Assembly: GCA_013287375.1 (NCBI GenBank)
Contig: JABDDX010000002.1
Span: forward strand, 1-64,000
Direction of reading: 5' to 3'
DNA: 64,000 bases
Source of the DNA: Bacteroidota bacterium
GTDB lineage: Bacteria; Bacteroidota; Bacteroidia; Sphingobacteriales; Sphingobacteriaceae
Below are positions 27,726 through 37,026 of the stretch, in pieces; the first letter of the stretch is position 1; each line of letters opens with the position of its first letter. The position numbers were made by a program, and so were the translations under genes. Under the pieces are notes generated by a model. It made no database searches, had not been told where the DNA came from, and saw only the letters and a list, made by a program, of their open reading frames with translations.

Positions 27726-28058
27726 CTATATTTCGAATGAGAAGTCCTCATCAGCCGATGTTTTGGCCGCTTCAGGGGTTTCGCTAAATTCATAGCGTTT
27801 TTCTACTACTTCCTGGTTGTCTTTTATATATTCAATGGTTTCTTTTAACCCCTCTGCAAACTTTTCGAAATCTTCTTTATATAAAAAGATCTTGTGTTTA
27901 ATGAAAACGCCATCCTCTAAACGCTTTTTGCTTTCGGTAATAGTAACATAATAATCGTTTGATCGTGTTGCTTTTACATCAAAAAAATAAGTTCGTTTAC
28001 CTGCTCTTACCTTCTTTGAAAATACCTCTTCACGTTCTCTGTTGTCAAAGTCTCCCAT
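27726..28058 (-). CDS. PUR-family (DUF3276) nucleic-acid-binding protein
   Basis: A 110-residue protein with the PUR-repeat pattern: EEVFSKKVRAGKRTYFFDVK, then DYYVTITESKKR, and a helix FEKFAEGLKETIEYIKD. It matches the small bacterial PUR proteins described in spirochaetes and Bacteroidota, which bind DNA and RNA as dimers. The acidic tail (ADEDFSFEI) is typical. Monocistronic, with its own terminator. Confidence 0.88.
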   Translation of the reverse strand: MGDFDNREREEVFSKKVRAGKRTYFFDVKATRSNDYYVTITESKKRLEDGVFIKHKIFLYKEDFEKFAEGLKETIEYIKDNQEVVEKRYEFSETPEAAKTSADEDFSFEI

Positions 28059-28205
28059 ATAAAATCAATTGTAATTAGTTTTGATTGGCATAAATATAAA
28101 TAAAATTTCAATCTACAAGTATTTATGTAAATAATATTGTGATTTAAGTATAGGTTTATTTCGAATATTTTAATGTTTTTTTATTTTTCCAGGAGCGTAC
28201 GCTAA

Positions 28206-28700
28206 TTACTCGCTTAAAAGCTTCTTTTTTTGCGCATCAAATTCTGCCTGGGTTAATGCTCCCGAATCAAGTAATTCCTTTAACTTTTTAATTTCATCGG
28301 CAACAGATCCGGATGGGGTGGGGGTGCTCGCCTGGCATGGTACAACCTCGCAGGCCAGAATTGCATCGTTAATATAAACGGAGAAACGAAATGGGCCGCC
28401 TGCACCCACTATAAACATGTATTTGTCTATGCCGTTTAAATGGTCTTTTATAATGTTTTTGATTATTACACCGCCATTGGTAAACGCTTTGGGTAAACCC
28501 GGTGATGGGTGGGGAGAAGGAAATGGGATGCCCCGTTGCTCAATATATAAAAATGAACCATTATTGCCTGACCCTTTACCAAGCCTAACTGTATCATTTA
28601 AATGATAGGTGATGCCGTTAGCCGCTTTATATGATGTTATTTTTTGAGCTTTGGTTAATAAGGGGACTAATAACAATATAAGTATTGATATTTTTTTCAT
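28206..28700 (-). CDS. Secreted SHOCT-domain protein of unknown function
   Basis: A 164-residue protein with a signal peptide (MKKISILILLLVPLLTKAQ), a middle domain of strands of unknown fold, a Pro/Thr/Ser linker, and a C-terminal SHOCT motif (ELLDSGALTQAEFDAQKKKL). SHOCT motifs are oligomerisation or membrane-associated helices found in many unrelated proteins. The middle region has two cysteines (AILACEVVPC) that may form a disulfide. No enzymatic role can be inferred. Confidence 0.75.
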   Translation of the reverse strand: MKKISILILLLVPLLTKAQKITSYKAANGITYHLNDTVRLGKGSGNNGSFLYIEQRGIPFPSPHPSPGLPKAFTNGGVIIKNIIKDHLNGIDKYMFIVGAGGPFRFSVYINDAILACEVVPCQASTPTPSGSVADEIKKLKELLDSGALTQAEFDAQKKKLLSE

Positions 28701-28779
28701 AATTGGTAAAAGGTTTAATATAAATACGTGCTACTAAGTAAGCAAATAATTTGATAAAATCCGCTCACGAATTATTTCA

Positions 28780-30567
28780 TCAGGCATTTTCTTCTTCTTC
28801 CAGCAATTGCTTTTCGTACAGTTCAAAGTAAGTGCCTTTTTGTTGCATCAGGTATTCGTGGTTACCTTGTTCTATGATCTGGCCGCTATCCATCACTAAA
28901 ATCTTATCGGCATTTTTTATGGTTGATATGCGGTGGGCTATAATAATGCTGGTTTTACCCTTCATTACATTACCGAGATTATTGAGAATTTCTTCTTCGG
29001 TGCGGGTATCAACCGCCGAGAGGCAATCATCAAACACCAAAACTTGCGGATGTTTTACAATGGCACGGGCAATAGATACACGTTGTTTTTGTCCGCCGGA
29101 TAATGTAACACCACGCTCACCAATTAATGTCTCAAAGCCTTTTTCCAACTCCATAATGTTTTTATAAACGGCGGCATCTTTAGCAGCTTGCTCAACAACC
29201 GGCATATCTAAAACATCGGCACTAAAGGCAATGTTGTTGGCGATGGTATCTGAAAACAGGAAAACCTCCTGTGGTACAAACCCAATCTGTGAACGATAGC
29301 CTTCCAGGTCGTATCCAGGGAGTGGCTTGCTATCAATCAATACCTCGCCGCCTGTGGTATCATACATTCGCATTAACAAGTTGGCAATAGTTGATTTACC
29401 GGAACCTGTGCGCCCAATGATAGCCACCATTTCGCCGGGATGTATGGTAAATGATACTGATTTTAATGCCTGTATGCCGGTATCAGGATAAATAAAGGAA
29501 ACATCGTTAAAAGTAATTTTACCGCTGATGTTTTCTTTTGGAACTTTGGGTGATATGATCTCGGGCTGTTCGTGCAGAAATTCATTAATACGTTTTTGCG
29601 ATGCGGACGCACGCTGAATGAGTGAGGTTACCCAGCCTAATGACATTACAGGGAAGGTAAGCATATTAAGATACACGATAAACTCCGCCACATTACCCGC
29701 ACTGATGTTGCCTTTCATCACCTCCACACCGCCAACATAAATAATAATAACGTTACTGATACCAACTAATAAGAGCATGGTGGGGTAGAACAGCGCCTGC
29801 ACTTTTACCAAGGCCATGGAGTGTTCTTTATAATGCTCGCTTTCAGCTGCGAAGTTTTTGCGGACATACTTTTCGCGCACGTATGATTTTATTACCCTAA
29901 TGCCTGAGAAATTTTCCTGCACAAAGCTGGAAAGGATAGATAAACGCTCTTGTATCTTCTCGCTACGGAAATTGATGACATTGTTGATATAAAATATAAT
30001 CAACACTAATATTGGTAGTGGTAATATCGAGAGTACAGCCAAGCGGGTATTTACCGTGAGCATTAGATAAATAACCATTACAAACAGGATGATGGTATTT
30101 AGACTATACATAATACCAGGGCCAAGGTACATGCGTACACGGGAAACATCCTCGGTTACCCGGTTCATCAAATCGCCGGTGTTATGGCGGCGATAGAAGG
30201 CCAATGACAATACCTGGTAATGGGCATATATCTCGTTTTTAAGGTCGTATTCAATATGACGCGACATCAGGATGATAGTCTGCCTCATGAAAAACAAGAA
30301 TAAGCCACGTACCAATGATAACCCCAATACTACTAAGCCAAACAATAATAACCCTGAACCGAATATTTTATAGATAATAGCCTGCCTGTTGAATCCATTA
30401 AAAAGCTCGTAGATGCTGATATTGTCGGCTACCATATCAAAAGCCATACGCACAACAGGAGCAAGCAACACACTGAATATATTAGATATCACCACAAAAA
30501 GTATACCCGGTATTAACCGCCAGCGATATTTAAGAAGAAATTTATTGAGGTATGCGAGATGTTTCAT
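28780..30567 (-). CDS. ABC exporter, MsbA-like (fused permease and ATPase)
   Basis: A 595-residue half-transporter. Six membrane helices span about residues 15-310. The ATPase part has Walker A GRTGSGKST, the Q-loop GFVPQEVFLF, signature LSGGQKQR and Walker B VLVFDDCLSAVD with the H-loop IIAHRIS. It would work as a homodimer or with a partner; the MsbA-type lipid A exporters have this architecture, but the substrate cannot be fixed. A -7 box TATTTTTG lies just before the ATG at 30567. It is divergent from the leucine dehydrogenase gene. Confidence 0.9.
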   Translation of the reverse strand: MKHLAYLNKFLLKYRWRLIPGILFVVISNIFSVLLAPVVRMAFDMVADNISIYELFNGFNRQAIIYKIFGSGLLLFGLVVLGLSLVRGLFLFFMRQTIILMSRHIEYDLKNEIYAHYQVLSLAFYRRHNTGDLMNRVTEDVSRVRMYLGPGIMYSLNTIILFVMVIYLMLTVNTRLAVLSILPLPILVLIIFYINNVINFRSEKIQERLSILSSFVQENFSGIRVIKSYVREKYVRKNFAAESEHYKEHSMALVKVQALFYPTMLLLVGISNVIIIYVGGVEVMKGNISAGNVAEFIVYLNMLTFPVMSLGWVTSLIQRASASQKRINEFLHEQPEIISPKVPKENISGKITFNDVSFIYPDTGIQALKSVSFTIHPGEMVAIIGRTGSGKSTIANLLMRMYDTTGGEVLIDSKPLPGYDLEGYRSQIGFVPQEVFLFSDTIANNIAFSADVLDMPVVEQAAKDAAVYKNIMELEKGFETLIGERGVTLSGGQKQRVSIARAIVKHPQVLVFDDCLSAVDTRTEEEILNNLGNVMKGKTSIIIAHRISTIKNADKILVMDSGQIIEQGNHEYLMQQKGTYFELYEKQLLEEEENA

Positions 30568-30575
30568 AGCCTCTA

Positions 30576-30583
30576 CAAAAATA
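30576..30583 (-). promoter_or_regulatory. -7 promoter box of the ABC exporter gene
   Basis: On the minus strand this reads TATTTTTG, 8 bases before the ATG, which implies a very short or absent leader. Confidence 0.45.
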
Positions 30584-30681
30584 GATTATTTGGTTCATAG
30601 TTAATGGATGATAGTTCATGGAATGATCATATTTTATGCTTGTTTTTATTGCAGTTATCAATAATGAACAAGTATTCCATT

Positions 30682-30711
30682 TTGCTACACCGAAAAAAAC
30701 ATCTACTTTTG
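30682..30711 (+). promoter_or_regulatory. Complete Bacteroidota promoter of the leucine dehydrogenase gene
   Basis: TTG at 30682-30684 and TACTTTTG at 30704-30711 are separated by 19 bases, the canonical -33/-7 arrangement. It rules out the upstream start at 30604 and supports a start at 30724 or 30736. Confidence 0.8.
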
Positions 30712-30735
30712 CAGGCGAGCCTTATGCTTAATAAA

Positions 30736-31821
30736 ATGCCTCTTCAAAACTCAACAGAATCGATATTTAGCCAGCTGGAGGCGTTGGGACACAAGAAAAT
30801 TGTGTTTTGCAGCGACCCCGATACGGGGCTAAGGGCAATCATTGCTATTCATGATACTACATTGGGCCCTGCTTTGGGTGGTACACGTATGTGGGCCTAC
30901 AAATCTGAAGCCGACGCGTTAAGCGATGTATTAAGGCTATCAAAAGCCATGACTTATAAGGCATCCATAAATGGTTTAAACCTGGGTGGAGGTAAAGCCA
31001 TTATTATTGGTGACTCTCACCGGGATAAAAATGAAGCTTTACTGCGTAAATTTGGCAGGTTTATTAAGAACCAAAATGGTGAATTTATTACTGCCGAAGA
31101 TGTAGGTACCAATCCTAAGGATATGGAATACATCCGGATGGAAACTCAATATGTTACCGGTATGCCTGAAAGCATAGGCGGTAGTGGCGACCCGGCTCCA
31201 GTAGCAGCACAAGGTGTTTTTATGGGGATGAAAGCGGCTGTGAAAGAGCTTTATGGTAACGATAGTCTGGCCGGAAAATCAGTCATTGTACAGGGGATAG
31301 GCCATGTGGGCGAGAATTTAGTTAAGATACTAAGAGATGAAAAAGCGAAAGTTTACGTTAGTGATATTAACGAGGATTTGTTAAGGCAAGTTGCCAAAAA
31401 ATACGGTGCAGAAGCCATCGCGCACAATAATATTTTTGACATTGATGCTGATATTTATTCGCCGTGCGCAATGGGCGCAACGGTTAATACACAAACCATC
31501 AACAAACTTAATTGCGCTATTATTGCCGGATCGGCCAATAACCAGTTAGAGGATGAACAGGTACACGGGCAAATGCTGCGCGAAAAAGGAATTTTATTTG
31601 CACCTGATTATGTAATTAATGCAGGTGGGCTAATTAATTGTTATTCAGAGCTGATGGGCTTTACCAAAAAGCGCACTATGCAGCTAACTGAAAATATTTA
31701 TGAAGCAACCCGAAATGTTTTAAAACTTTCTAAAGCCGAAAATATTTCATCAATAGAAGCCGCGAATAAGATCGCTGAGAAAAGAATCGCTGACATTAAA
31801 AAAGTAAAATCGTCATACTAA
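30736..31821 (+). CDS. Leucine dehydrogenase (Glu/Leu/Phe/Val dehydrogenase family)
   Basis: About 361 residues. The N-terminal domain has GPALGGTRMW and the catalytic-lysine motif KASINGLNLGGGKAI; the NAD-binding domain has VQGIGHVGENL. The size and DVGT followed by NAGGLINCYSEL match leucine dehydrogenases, which reversibly deaminate branched-chain amino acids. The frame extends to 30604, but a complete promoter lies inside that extension, so the ATG at 30736 (or 30724) is preferred. Divergent from the ABC exporter gene; nusB follows after 53 bases. Confidence 0.9.
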   Translation: MPLQNSTESIFSQLEALGHKKIVFCSDPDTGLRAIIAIHDTTLGPALGGTRMWAYKSEADALSDVLRLSKAMTYKASINGLNLGGGKAIIIGDSHRDKNEALLRKFGRFIKNQNGEFITAEDVGTNPKDMEYIRMETQYVTGMPESIGGSGDPAPVAAQGVFMGMKAAVKELYGNDSLAGKSVIVQGIGHVGENLVKILRDEKAKVYVSDINEDLLRQVAKKYGAEAIAHNNIFDIDADIYSPCAMGATVNTQTINKLNCAIIAGSANNQLEDEQVHGQMLREKGILFAPDYVINAGGLINCYSELMGFTKKRTMQLTENIYEATRNVLKLSKAENISSIEAANKIAEKRIADIKKVKSSY

Positions 31822-31874
31822 TAAATTAATAATCAACCGCCGGGATGTACCGGCAAAAAATCGTTCTTACAATT

Positions 31875-32819
31875 ATGTTAAACAGAAGGCACCTACGGGT
31901 AAAAGTATTACAGGCATTATATGCCTTTCATCAGACAGGCGGGGATATCAAGGCCCAGGAAAAGAACCTGCTGCAAAGTATCGACAAAGTATACGAAATG
32001 TATATCTGGATGCTATCACTAATTTCGGAAGTAGCTAACTATGCCGAAACTGACGCCATTGAGCGGTCAAATAAGCATATCAAAACCGAAGAAGACAAAA
32101 ATCCAGATCTGAAAATATTAACTAACCGGTTCATCACCACGTTAAACGATAATAAAGAATTTCTTGTTTCTGCAAAGAAATACAAGGTAGAATGGAGCTT
32201 TGAACCAGAGCTTATCAAAACACTTTTCATTGTCCTTAAAAGTTCTCCTGAGTATGCGGAATATTTGAAGCATACAGGTGATACCATCCAGACTGATAAG
32301 GACATTATCAAATTCATTTTCAAGAAAGTAATCCTAAAATCGTCATTAGCCGAACAGGTTTTTGAAGACAAATTTATTTTCTGGCCGGTTGATAAAGATG
32401 TATTACAGGCTTTGATAGCCAAAACCTTTAAAAACTTTGCTTCTGAAGATGCTAAACAAAACAAACTGGCAGAAATTACCGGAAATTGGGAAGAGGACAG
32501 GGAGTTTATAGTAACCTTATTTGAGCAAAACATCAGGCATGATAAAGAATATCAGACCATGATAGCTGAAAAAACCCAAAACTGGGAGCCGGAACGTATT
32601 GCTATGATGGATACTTTACTAATGAAGATGGCTATTACTGAGTTTATTAATTTTACATCGGTGCCGGTAAAGGTTACTATTAATGAGTACCTGGAAATAT
32701 CAAAGGAATTTAGTACACCTAAAAGTAATTCGTTTTTAAACGGTATCTTGGACAAGATTTTAATTGAACTAAAAGCTCAGCAAAAAATTAAAAAAATAGG
32801 AAGAGGTTTAATAGAATAA
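31875..32819 (+). CDS. nusB: Transcription antitermination factor NusB, long form
   Basis: A 314-residue protein. It starts MLNRRHLRVKVLQALYAF, where LRVKVLQALYAF matches the NusB N-terminus. The typical C-terminal helices are near its end (ERIAMMDTLLMKMAITEFI, then PVKVTINEYLEISKEFSTPKS). The middle holds about 150 extra residues, which is normal for Bacteroidota NusB (about 310 compared with 140 in E. coli). It binds boxA RNA with NusE to prevent early termination in rRNA operons. A start at 31845 would add ten residues without family support. First gene of a likely run with the lipoprotein, yajC and others. Confidence 0.92.
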   Translation: MLNRRHLRVKVLQALYAFHQTGGDIKAQEKNLLQSIDKVYEMYIWMLSLISEVANYAETDAIERSNKHIKTEEDKNPDLKILTNRFITTLNDNKEFLVSAKKYKVEWSFEPELIKTLFIVLKSSPEYAEYLKHTGDTIQTDKDIIKFIFKKVILKSSLAEQVFEDKFIFWPVDKDVLQALIAKTFKNFASEDAKQNKLAEITGNWEEDREFIVTLFEQNIRHDKEYQTMIAEKTQNWEPERIAMMDTLLMKMAITEFINFTSVPVKVTINEYLEISKEFSTPKSNSFLNGILDKILIELKAQQKIKKIGRGLIE

Positions 32820-32824
32820 ACAAC

Positions 32825-33292
32825 ATGAAAAAAGCTATTTTAAGCATTCTTGCTGCGGGGATACTTTTATCAGCCTGCAACCAATCAGCCAAAACCGCTC
32901 AATCGGCCGATTCATCAGCAACGCAAACGGCAGTTGGCGCATCAGGCAGCACAGGTTCAGCTACGCAAGCTAATGCTCCGGTGATGAATTTTGATAAATC
33001 ATCGTACGATTTCGGCAAAATCACACGCGGGGATAAGGTGACATACAATTTTAAATTCACTAATACCGGTAAATCGCCATTAATTATTACCAGCGCTGTG
33101 GCAAGCTGTGGCTGTACTACACCAAACTGGCCAAAAACTCCGATTACTCCGGGGCAGAGCGGTCAAATAACAGTTGTATTTAATAGTACAGGTAAAGTTG
33201 GCTTACAGGATAAAATGGTAACCATTACTGCTAATACCAACCCTGCACAAACGGTTGTACATTTGGTAGGCGAAGTTTTGGAAAAGAAATAA
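32825..33292 (+). CDS. DUF1573 lipoprotein
   Basis: A 155-residue protein with a lipoprotein signal (MKKAILSILAAGILLSAC; Cys18 follows LLSA). A Ser/Thr/Ala-rich linker precedes a DUF1573 domain: FGKITRGDKVTYNFKFTNTG, then VASCGCTTPNWP and GQITVVFNSTGKVG. DUF1573 is an immunoglobulin-like fold whose partners are unknown; CGCT is its hallmark. It sits 5 bases after nusB and before yajC, an arrangement common in Bacteroidota. Confidence 0.88.
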   Translation: MKKAILSILAAGILLSACNQSAKTAQSADSSATQTAVGASGSTGSATQANAPVMNFDKSSYDFGKITRGDKVTYNFKFTNTGKSPLIITSAVASCGCTTPNWPKTPITPGQSGQITVVFNSTGKVGLQDKMVTITANTNPAQTVVHLVGEVLEKK

Positions 33293-33392
33293 ATTAGATA
33301 TGAGATTAGAGATAGGAGATGAAAAATGGCTTCTTCTTGTAATTCTCAACTCGAAAAGTAAAAATTAAAACAAAAAATAATATAAAATAATC

Positions 33393-33674
33393 ATGGCTAC
33401 ACAGCAAATTGTAATGTTGGTATTGATCGTAGTAGTATTTTACTTCTTTATGATCCGTCCGCAGGTTAAAAAACAAAAAGACCAAAAAAACTTTGTTAAC
33501 GATTTAAAAAAGGGTGATAAGGTAGTTACCACTGCAGGCGCGCACGGTAAAATAGCCGAAGTTGGCGACACTACTTTTTTAATTGAGCATGAAAGCGGCC
33601 ATAAAACCCGTTATGATAAATCGGCGATATCGTTAGATGCTTCAAAAGCATTAAACACACCGCCAAAAGCTTAG
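33393..33674 (+). CDS. yajC: Sec translocon accessory protein YajC
   Basis: A 93-residue protein with one membrane helix (IVMLVLIVVVFYFFMIRPQ) whose RPQ.K..K ending is the YajC signature, then GDKVVTTAGAHGKI. YajC associates with SecDF in the inner membrane; secDF itself lies at 50009-52987 in this window. Confidence 0.94.
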   Translation: MATQQIVMLVLIVVVFYFFMIRPQVKKQKDQKNFVNDLKKGDKVVTTAGAHGKIAEVGDTTFLIEHESGHKTRYDKSAISLDASKALNTPPKA

Positions 33675-33730
33675 TTTAAGTTAAAAGTTGAATGTTCAAC
33701 GTTGAAAGTGACATTCAAATAAAAAAAAAT

Positions 33731-33791
33731 AAAAGGTAAAAGATGGAGATTAAAGCGTTAGATGGCTTTTAACTTTCAGCTTTTACCTTTT
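33731..33791. repeat. Inverted repeat between yajC and the YbbR gene
   Basis: AAAAGGTAAAAG (33731-33742) and CTTTTACCTTTT (33780-33791) are perfect 12-base arms around 37 bases. A palindrome TTCAACGTTGAA lies just upstream near 33696. Fragments like these are probably decayed interspersed repeats. Confidence 0.6.
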
Positions 33792-33805
33792 AACATTTGT
33801 AATAA

Positions 33806-34750
33806 ATGGCAATCATAAAACTATCGGCAACAGAGCAAAGGCGTTTATCAGCATTTTTCACATGCCTGGTATTGGCCGCGTTGGCGTGGTTATGTATTAC
33901 GTTGTCAAACCCTTACAATTACACGGTTAAACGCGTGCTGAGTTATAAAAATACTCCCCAAAAACGGGCATTTCACTCCCTGCAATCAGATACGGTTGAT
34001 ATCACAATTAAAGGTACCGGGTGGCAAATGCTTTATGCCATGATGCATTATAGCAGCAATAGTTTAGTTGTGGATCTGAGACCCTTAAATACAGGGAATT
34101 ACGTAGTGTTGAGCTCGCAGGCAATGCAAATTGCTGATGGCGAAGTAAATCATGATGTGGTATCATTTAATCCCGATACGCTTTATTTTGACTTTTTAAA
34201 CCGGATGGTGAAAAGGGTGCCTGTAAAGTTATTAAGCAATGTTAGCTATCAACAACAGTTTTCGCAGGCAAATAATCCTATTGTGAGGCCATCGTATATT
34301 ACTATTGTTGGCCCTACAGACAGGCTTAATAGTATAACTGAATGGAATACGGATTCGCTTATCGTGAAAAAAGTTAATGAAACCATTCGCGCCAGGCTAA
34401 ACTTACAGCCGGTTAACGAGGGTAATATCACCATATATCCTAAAGCGGTGGATGTGGTTTTCCCTGTAGATGAGTTTACAGAGAAAACCCTGGAGATACC
34501 TGTGAAACTGATTAATAACAGCGATTTTTACAATGTGAAGGTTTTTCCGGAAAAGGTTACCGTTACATTTATGACATCGTTACGAAGGTATACCGAAACT
34601 GATGAGGATTTTTTTGAAGCGGAGGCTGATCTGAACTTATGGAAAAATCAAGGTTACAGTACCTTGCCGGTGAAACTTACGCGGATACCGCCATTTTGTA
34701 AAGTAATAAGTGTAGAGCCACAAAATATTGATTTTATAGTGAAAAAATAG
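33806..34750 (+). CDS. YbbR-like domain protein
   Basis: A 314-residue protein with an N-terminal membrane helix (about residues 15-37), followed by strand-rich domains. PVKLLSNVSYQQQFSQANNPIVRPSYITIVGP is a YbbR-repeat type segment (substrate-strand-VRPSYITVVGP). The protein is anchored in the inner membrane with the domains outside. In other phyla YbbR (CdaR) regulates the diadenylate cyclase CdaA; no cdaA is adjacent here, so that role is not claimed. Its stop abuts the coaE start. Confidence 0.8.
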   Translation: MAIIKLSATEQRRLSAFFTCLVLAALAWLCITLSNPYNYTVKRVLSYKNTPQKRAFHSLQSDTVDITIKGTGWQMLYAMMHYSSNSLVVDLRPLNTGNYVVLSSQAMQIADGEVNHDVVSFNPDTLYFDFLNRMVKRVPVKLLSNVSYQQQFSQANNPIVRPSYITIVGPTDRLNSITEWNTDSLIVKKVNETIRARLNLQPVNEGNITIYPKAVDVVFPVDEFTEKTLEIPVKLINNSDFYNVKVFPEKVTVTFMTSLRRYTETDEDFFEAEADLNLWKNQGYSTLPVKLTRIPPFCKVISVEPQNIDFIVKK

Positions 34751-35344
34751 ATGCTGAAAATAGGTATAACCGGTAATATAGGTAGCGGCAAAACTACGGT
34801 GAGCAAAATATTTGAGGTATTAGGCATTCCTGTTTTTTATGCTGATGACGAGGCTAAAAAAGTAATGGTTAATGATGCTATATTGATAGATGATCTTAAA
34901 CAAACCTTTGGTGCGCAATCGTATTTTGAAGATGGTTCACTAAACCGCAAACATATAGCCGGTATAGTTTTTAATAACGAAATGGAACTGAAAAAGCTAA
35001 ACGCTATTGTACACCCTGCCGTTTTTAGGGCTTTTGATAGTTGGGTACCCCAGTTTAAAAACGCGCCTTATGTGTTAAAAGAAGCAGCATTGCTATTTGA
35101 AAGCAGCTCGTATAAAATGTGTGACAGAAGCATTATGGTTACAGCACCTTTGGAATTGCGTATAGCACGCGTAATGTTGCGTGACGGGCTAAGTAGAGAT
35201 GAGATACTAAACAGAGAGGCAAGGCAGTTTTCTGAAGAGAAGAAATTGCAGCTTGCCGATTACGCTATAAAAAATGATAATACAGAGCTGGTGATACCGC
35301 AGGTGCTGGCTTTGCATGAGCAGTTTCTGGAGTTACATAGTTAA
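34751..35344 (+). CDS. coaE: Dephospho-CoA kinase
   Basis: A 197-residue P-loop kinase with GITGNIGSGKTTVSKIFE, then VFYADDEAKK, and the lid/adenine region ELRIARVMLRDGLSRDEILNR. It catalyses the last step of coenzyme A synthesis, phosphorylating the 3' hydroxyl of dephospho-CoA. It starts immediately after the YbbR stop, suggesting co-transcription. Confidence 0.95.
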   Translation: MLKIGITGNIGSGKTTVSKIFEVLGIPVFYADDEAKKVMVNDAILIDDLKQTFGAQSYFEDGSLNRKHIAGIVFNNEMELKKLNAIVHPAVFRAFDSWVPQFKNAPYVLKEAALLFESSSYKMCDRSIMVTAPLELRIARVMLRDGLSRDEILNREARQFSEEKKLQLADYAIKNDNTELVIPQVLALHEQFLELHS

Positions 35345-35370
35345 CTCACCCGACTTCGCTTCGCTGGTCG

Positions 35371-35399
35371 ACCTCTCTTCGCTTGCGGCGGAAAGAGGT
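35371..35399. repeat. Imperfect hairpin after coaE
   Basis: ACCTCTCTTCGC (35371-35382) pairs with GCGGAAAGAGGT (35388-35399) at 10 of 12 positions. No T-run follows. It resembles short GC-rich palindromes scattered through Bacteroidota intergenic DNA and may be an interspersed repeat. Confidence 0.5.
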
Positions 35400-35449
35400 G
35401 TAAAAATTAAATTTTAATCAACTTACTGTTGGTTAATTACTAATTATCA

Positions 35450-36391
35450 ATGAATATCAAAGACGATTTCCTTTCTATCAATATAAACGGTTTATACTGT
35501 AAATACGGCGATTTCTACCTCGATCCTAAACAACCTGTGGAAAAGGCGGTAATATCGCATGCCCATGCTGATCATGCGGTTAGCGGGAATAACGAGGTGT
35601 TTTGTACTGAAGCTACTGCTGCTTTTATGCAGTTGCGTTATGGTAAAAACTCAGCTAAGGTTTTTAATATAGTTGGGTATCACCAATCATTTGATGTTAG
35701 GGGCGTTAAAATCACTTTTATATCTGCTGGGCATATGTTAGGTTCGGCCCAGGTATTAATGGAATACGAGGGCGTAAAATACCTTTATACCGGCGACTAT
35801 AAAATACAACCTGATGCTACCTGTGAGCCAATTGAGTGGGTTAAGGCTGATGTACTGATTACCGAAAGTACTTTTGCTGACCCTAAGGTGTTGCACCCCG
35901 ACCCGGTGGAAGAGATCAAAAAACTGAATGATATTAAGATCAATATTTTGTTGGGTGCTTATGGTTTGGGTAAAAGTCAGCGGTTGATACAGATGATTAA
36001 TGAACATGCCCCACAGAAAACGATATTGGTTCATCATCGCATTATGCCAATAAACTCTATTTATGAAAAGTTGGGTTATTCGCCGGGTAAATACCAGATG
36101 TATGGCCGTAAATTGATGAAGGAACAAAAGGAGTATGTATATATTGTGCCGCCTTTTACGTTTGATAGCTATATTAATGCAAAAGGGGTGAAGCGCCTGT
36201 TTGCTTCGGGGTGGAAGAATTTGCAGGTGAATCTGAACGATACACTGTTTATATCAGATCACGTGGATTGGAACGACATTCTGGAGGCTGTAAAGCAGGT
36301 TGAACCCAAACAATTATGGACTTTACATGGCAATGGAAAGCATTTAAAAGAACACTTTGGGAATGATATTGTTGTGAAACTATTGAACTGA
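35450..36391 (+). CDS. Metallo-beta-lactamase fold exonuclease-like protein
   Basis: A 313-residue protein with the HAHADH metal-binding motif (about residues 37-42), SAGHMLGSAQVLME and YTGDYK, which match the beta-CASP-like/CPSF73-type nucleases, including the 'ligase-associated DNA exonuclease' group. The C-terminal half has VHHRIMPINSIYEKLGYSPGKYQMYGRK and LWTLHGNGKHLKEHF. No DNA ligase gene is adjacent in this window, so participation in DNA repair is inference from family. It is followed, overlapping by one base, by the small DUF5522 protein. Confidence 0.85.
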   Translation: MNIKDDFLSININGLYCKYGDFYLDPKQPVEKAVISHAHADHAVSGNNEVFCTEATAAFMQLRYGKNSAKVFNIVGYHQSFDVRGVKITFISAGHMLGSAQVLMEYEGVKYLYTGDYKIQPDATCEPIEWVKADVLITESTFADPKVLHPDPVEEIKKLNDIKINILLGAYGLGKSQRLIQMINEHAPQKTILVHHRIMPINSIYEKLGYSPGKYQMYGRKLMKEQKEYVYIVPPFTFDSYINAKGVKRLFASGWKNLQVNLNDTLFISDHVDWNDILEAVKQVEPKQLWTLHGNGKHLKEHFGNDIVVKLLN

Positions 36392-36549
36392 TGCTCGAGG
36401 AAAATATTGACTATTATATCAACGAGGATGGTAATTTCGTTTTTACCGAAGCTTACCATTTAAAGCGGGGCTATTGTTGCAAAAACAAATGCCTGCACTG
36501 CCCATGGAAATACGGAAAAACTGAAGAGGACGAACAAATTAAAAAATAA
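36391..36549 (+). CDS. DUF5522 small cysteine-rich protein
   Basis: A 52-residue protein, MLEENIDYYINEDGNF then FTEAYHLKRGYCCKNKCLHCPWKYG. The CC-x3-C-x2-C pattern is the DUF5522 hallmark and suggests a zinc or iron-sulfur site. The ATG overlaps the TGA of the exonuclease-like gene by one base, so the pair is probably translationally coupled. Function unknown. Confidence 0.85.
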   Translation: MLEENIDYYINEDGNFVFTEAYHLKRGYCCKNKCLHCPWKYGKTEEDEQIKK

Positions 36550-36576
36550 TAAGGATATTTGTATTTAACACAACCA

Positions 36577-37026
36577 ATGCGAATAGAAGACGAAATACAA
36601 AGCACTAAGTTTGAGGATAATTACCAAAAGGCGGTAATTAATATAAATTATACCCAGAACTGGCTTAGTAATCATTTGCGTGGTGAGTTTGATAAGTTCA
36701 ATCTTACTATGCAGCAGTTTAATATTTTGCGCATATTAAGAGGCCAGTATCCAAAACCTGCTACAGTAAATTTACTTAAAGAGCGCATGCTGGATAAAAT
36801 GTCGGATGCATCACGTATTGTTGATCGTTTGGTTCAAAAGGAACTTGTTTCGCGATGTACCAATACTTGTGACCGCAGGGCTGTTGATATTCGTATCAGT
36901 GATAAGGGCCTCGAAGTATTGTCCAAAATAGAGGTGGAATTTAAGACTAAAGACCTCATTAAGGATAATCTTACACAGGATGAAGCCCTGCAGCTTAGCG
37001 ACTTATTAGATAAACTGAGGGGCTAA
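36577..37026 (+). CDS. MarR-family transcriptional regulator
   Basis: A 149-residue winged-helix regulator. DKFNLTMQQFNILRILRGQYP begins the DNA-binding domain; MLDKMSDASRIVDRLVQKELVSR is the recognition region, and DRRAVDIRISDKGLEVL the wing. MarR proteins act as dimers, released by small ligands or oxidation; cysteines in SRCTNTCDRR could make it redox-responsive (inference). ATG at 36577 is chosen over a TTG at 36559. The stop overlaps the convergent PAP2 gene by 4 bases. Confidence 0.9.
   Translation: MRIEDEIQSTKFEDNYQKAVININYTQNWLSNHLRGEFDKFNLTMQQFNILRILRGQYPKPATVNLLKERMLDKMSDASRIVDRLVQKELVSRCTNTCDRRAVDIRISDKGLEVLSKIEVEFKTKDLIKDNLTQDEALQLSDLLDKLRG

Noticed and set aside
30604-30735. N-terminal extension of leucine dehydrogenase
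   Set aside because: A complete TTG-N19-TACTTTTG promoter lies within it, and family proteins begin at the later methionine.
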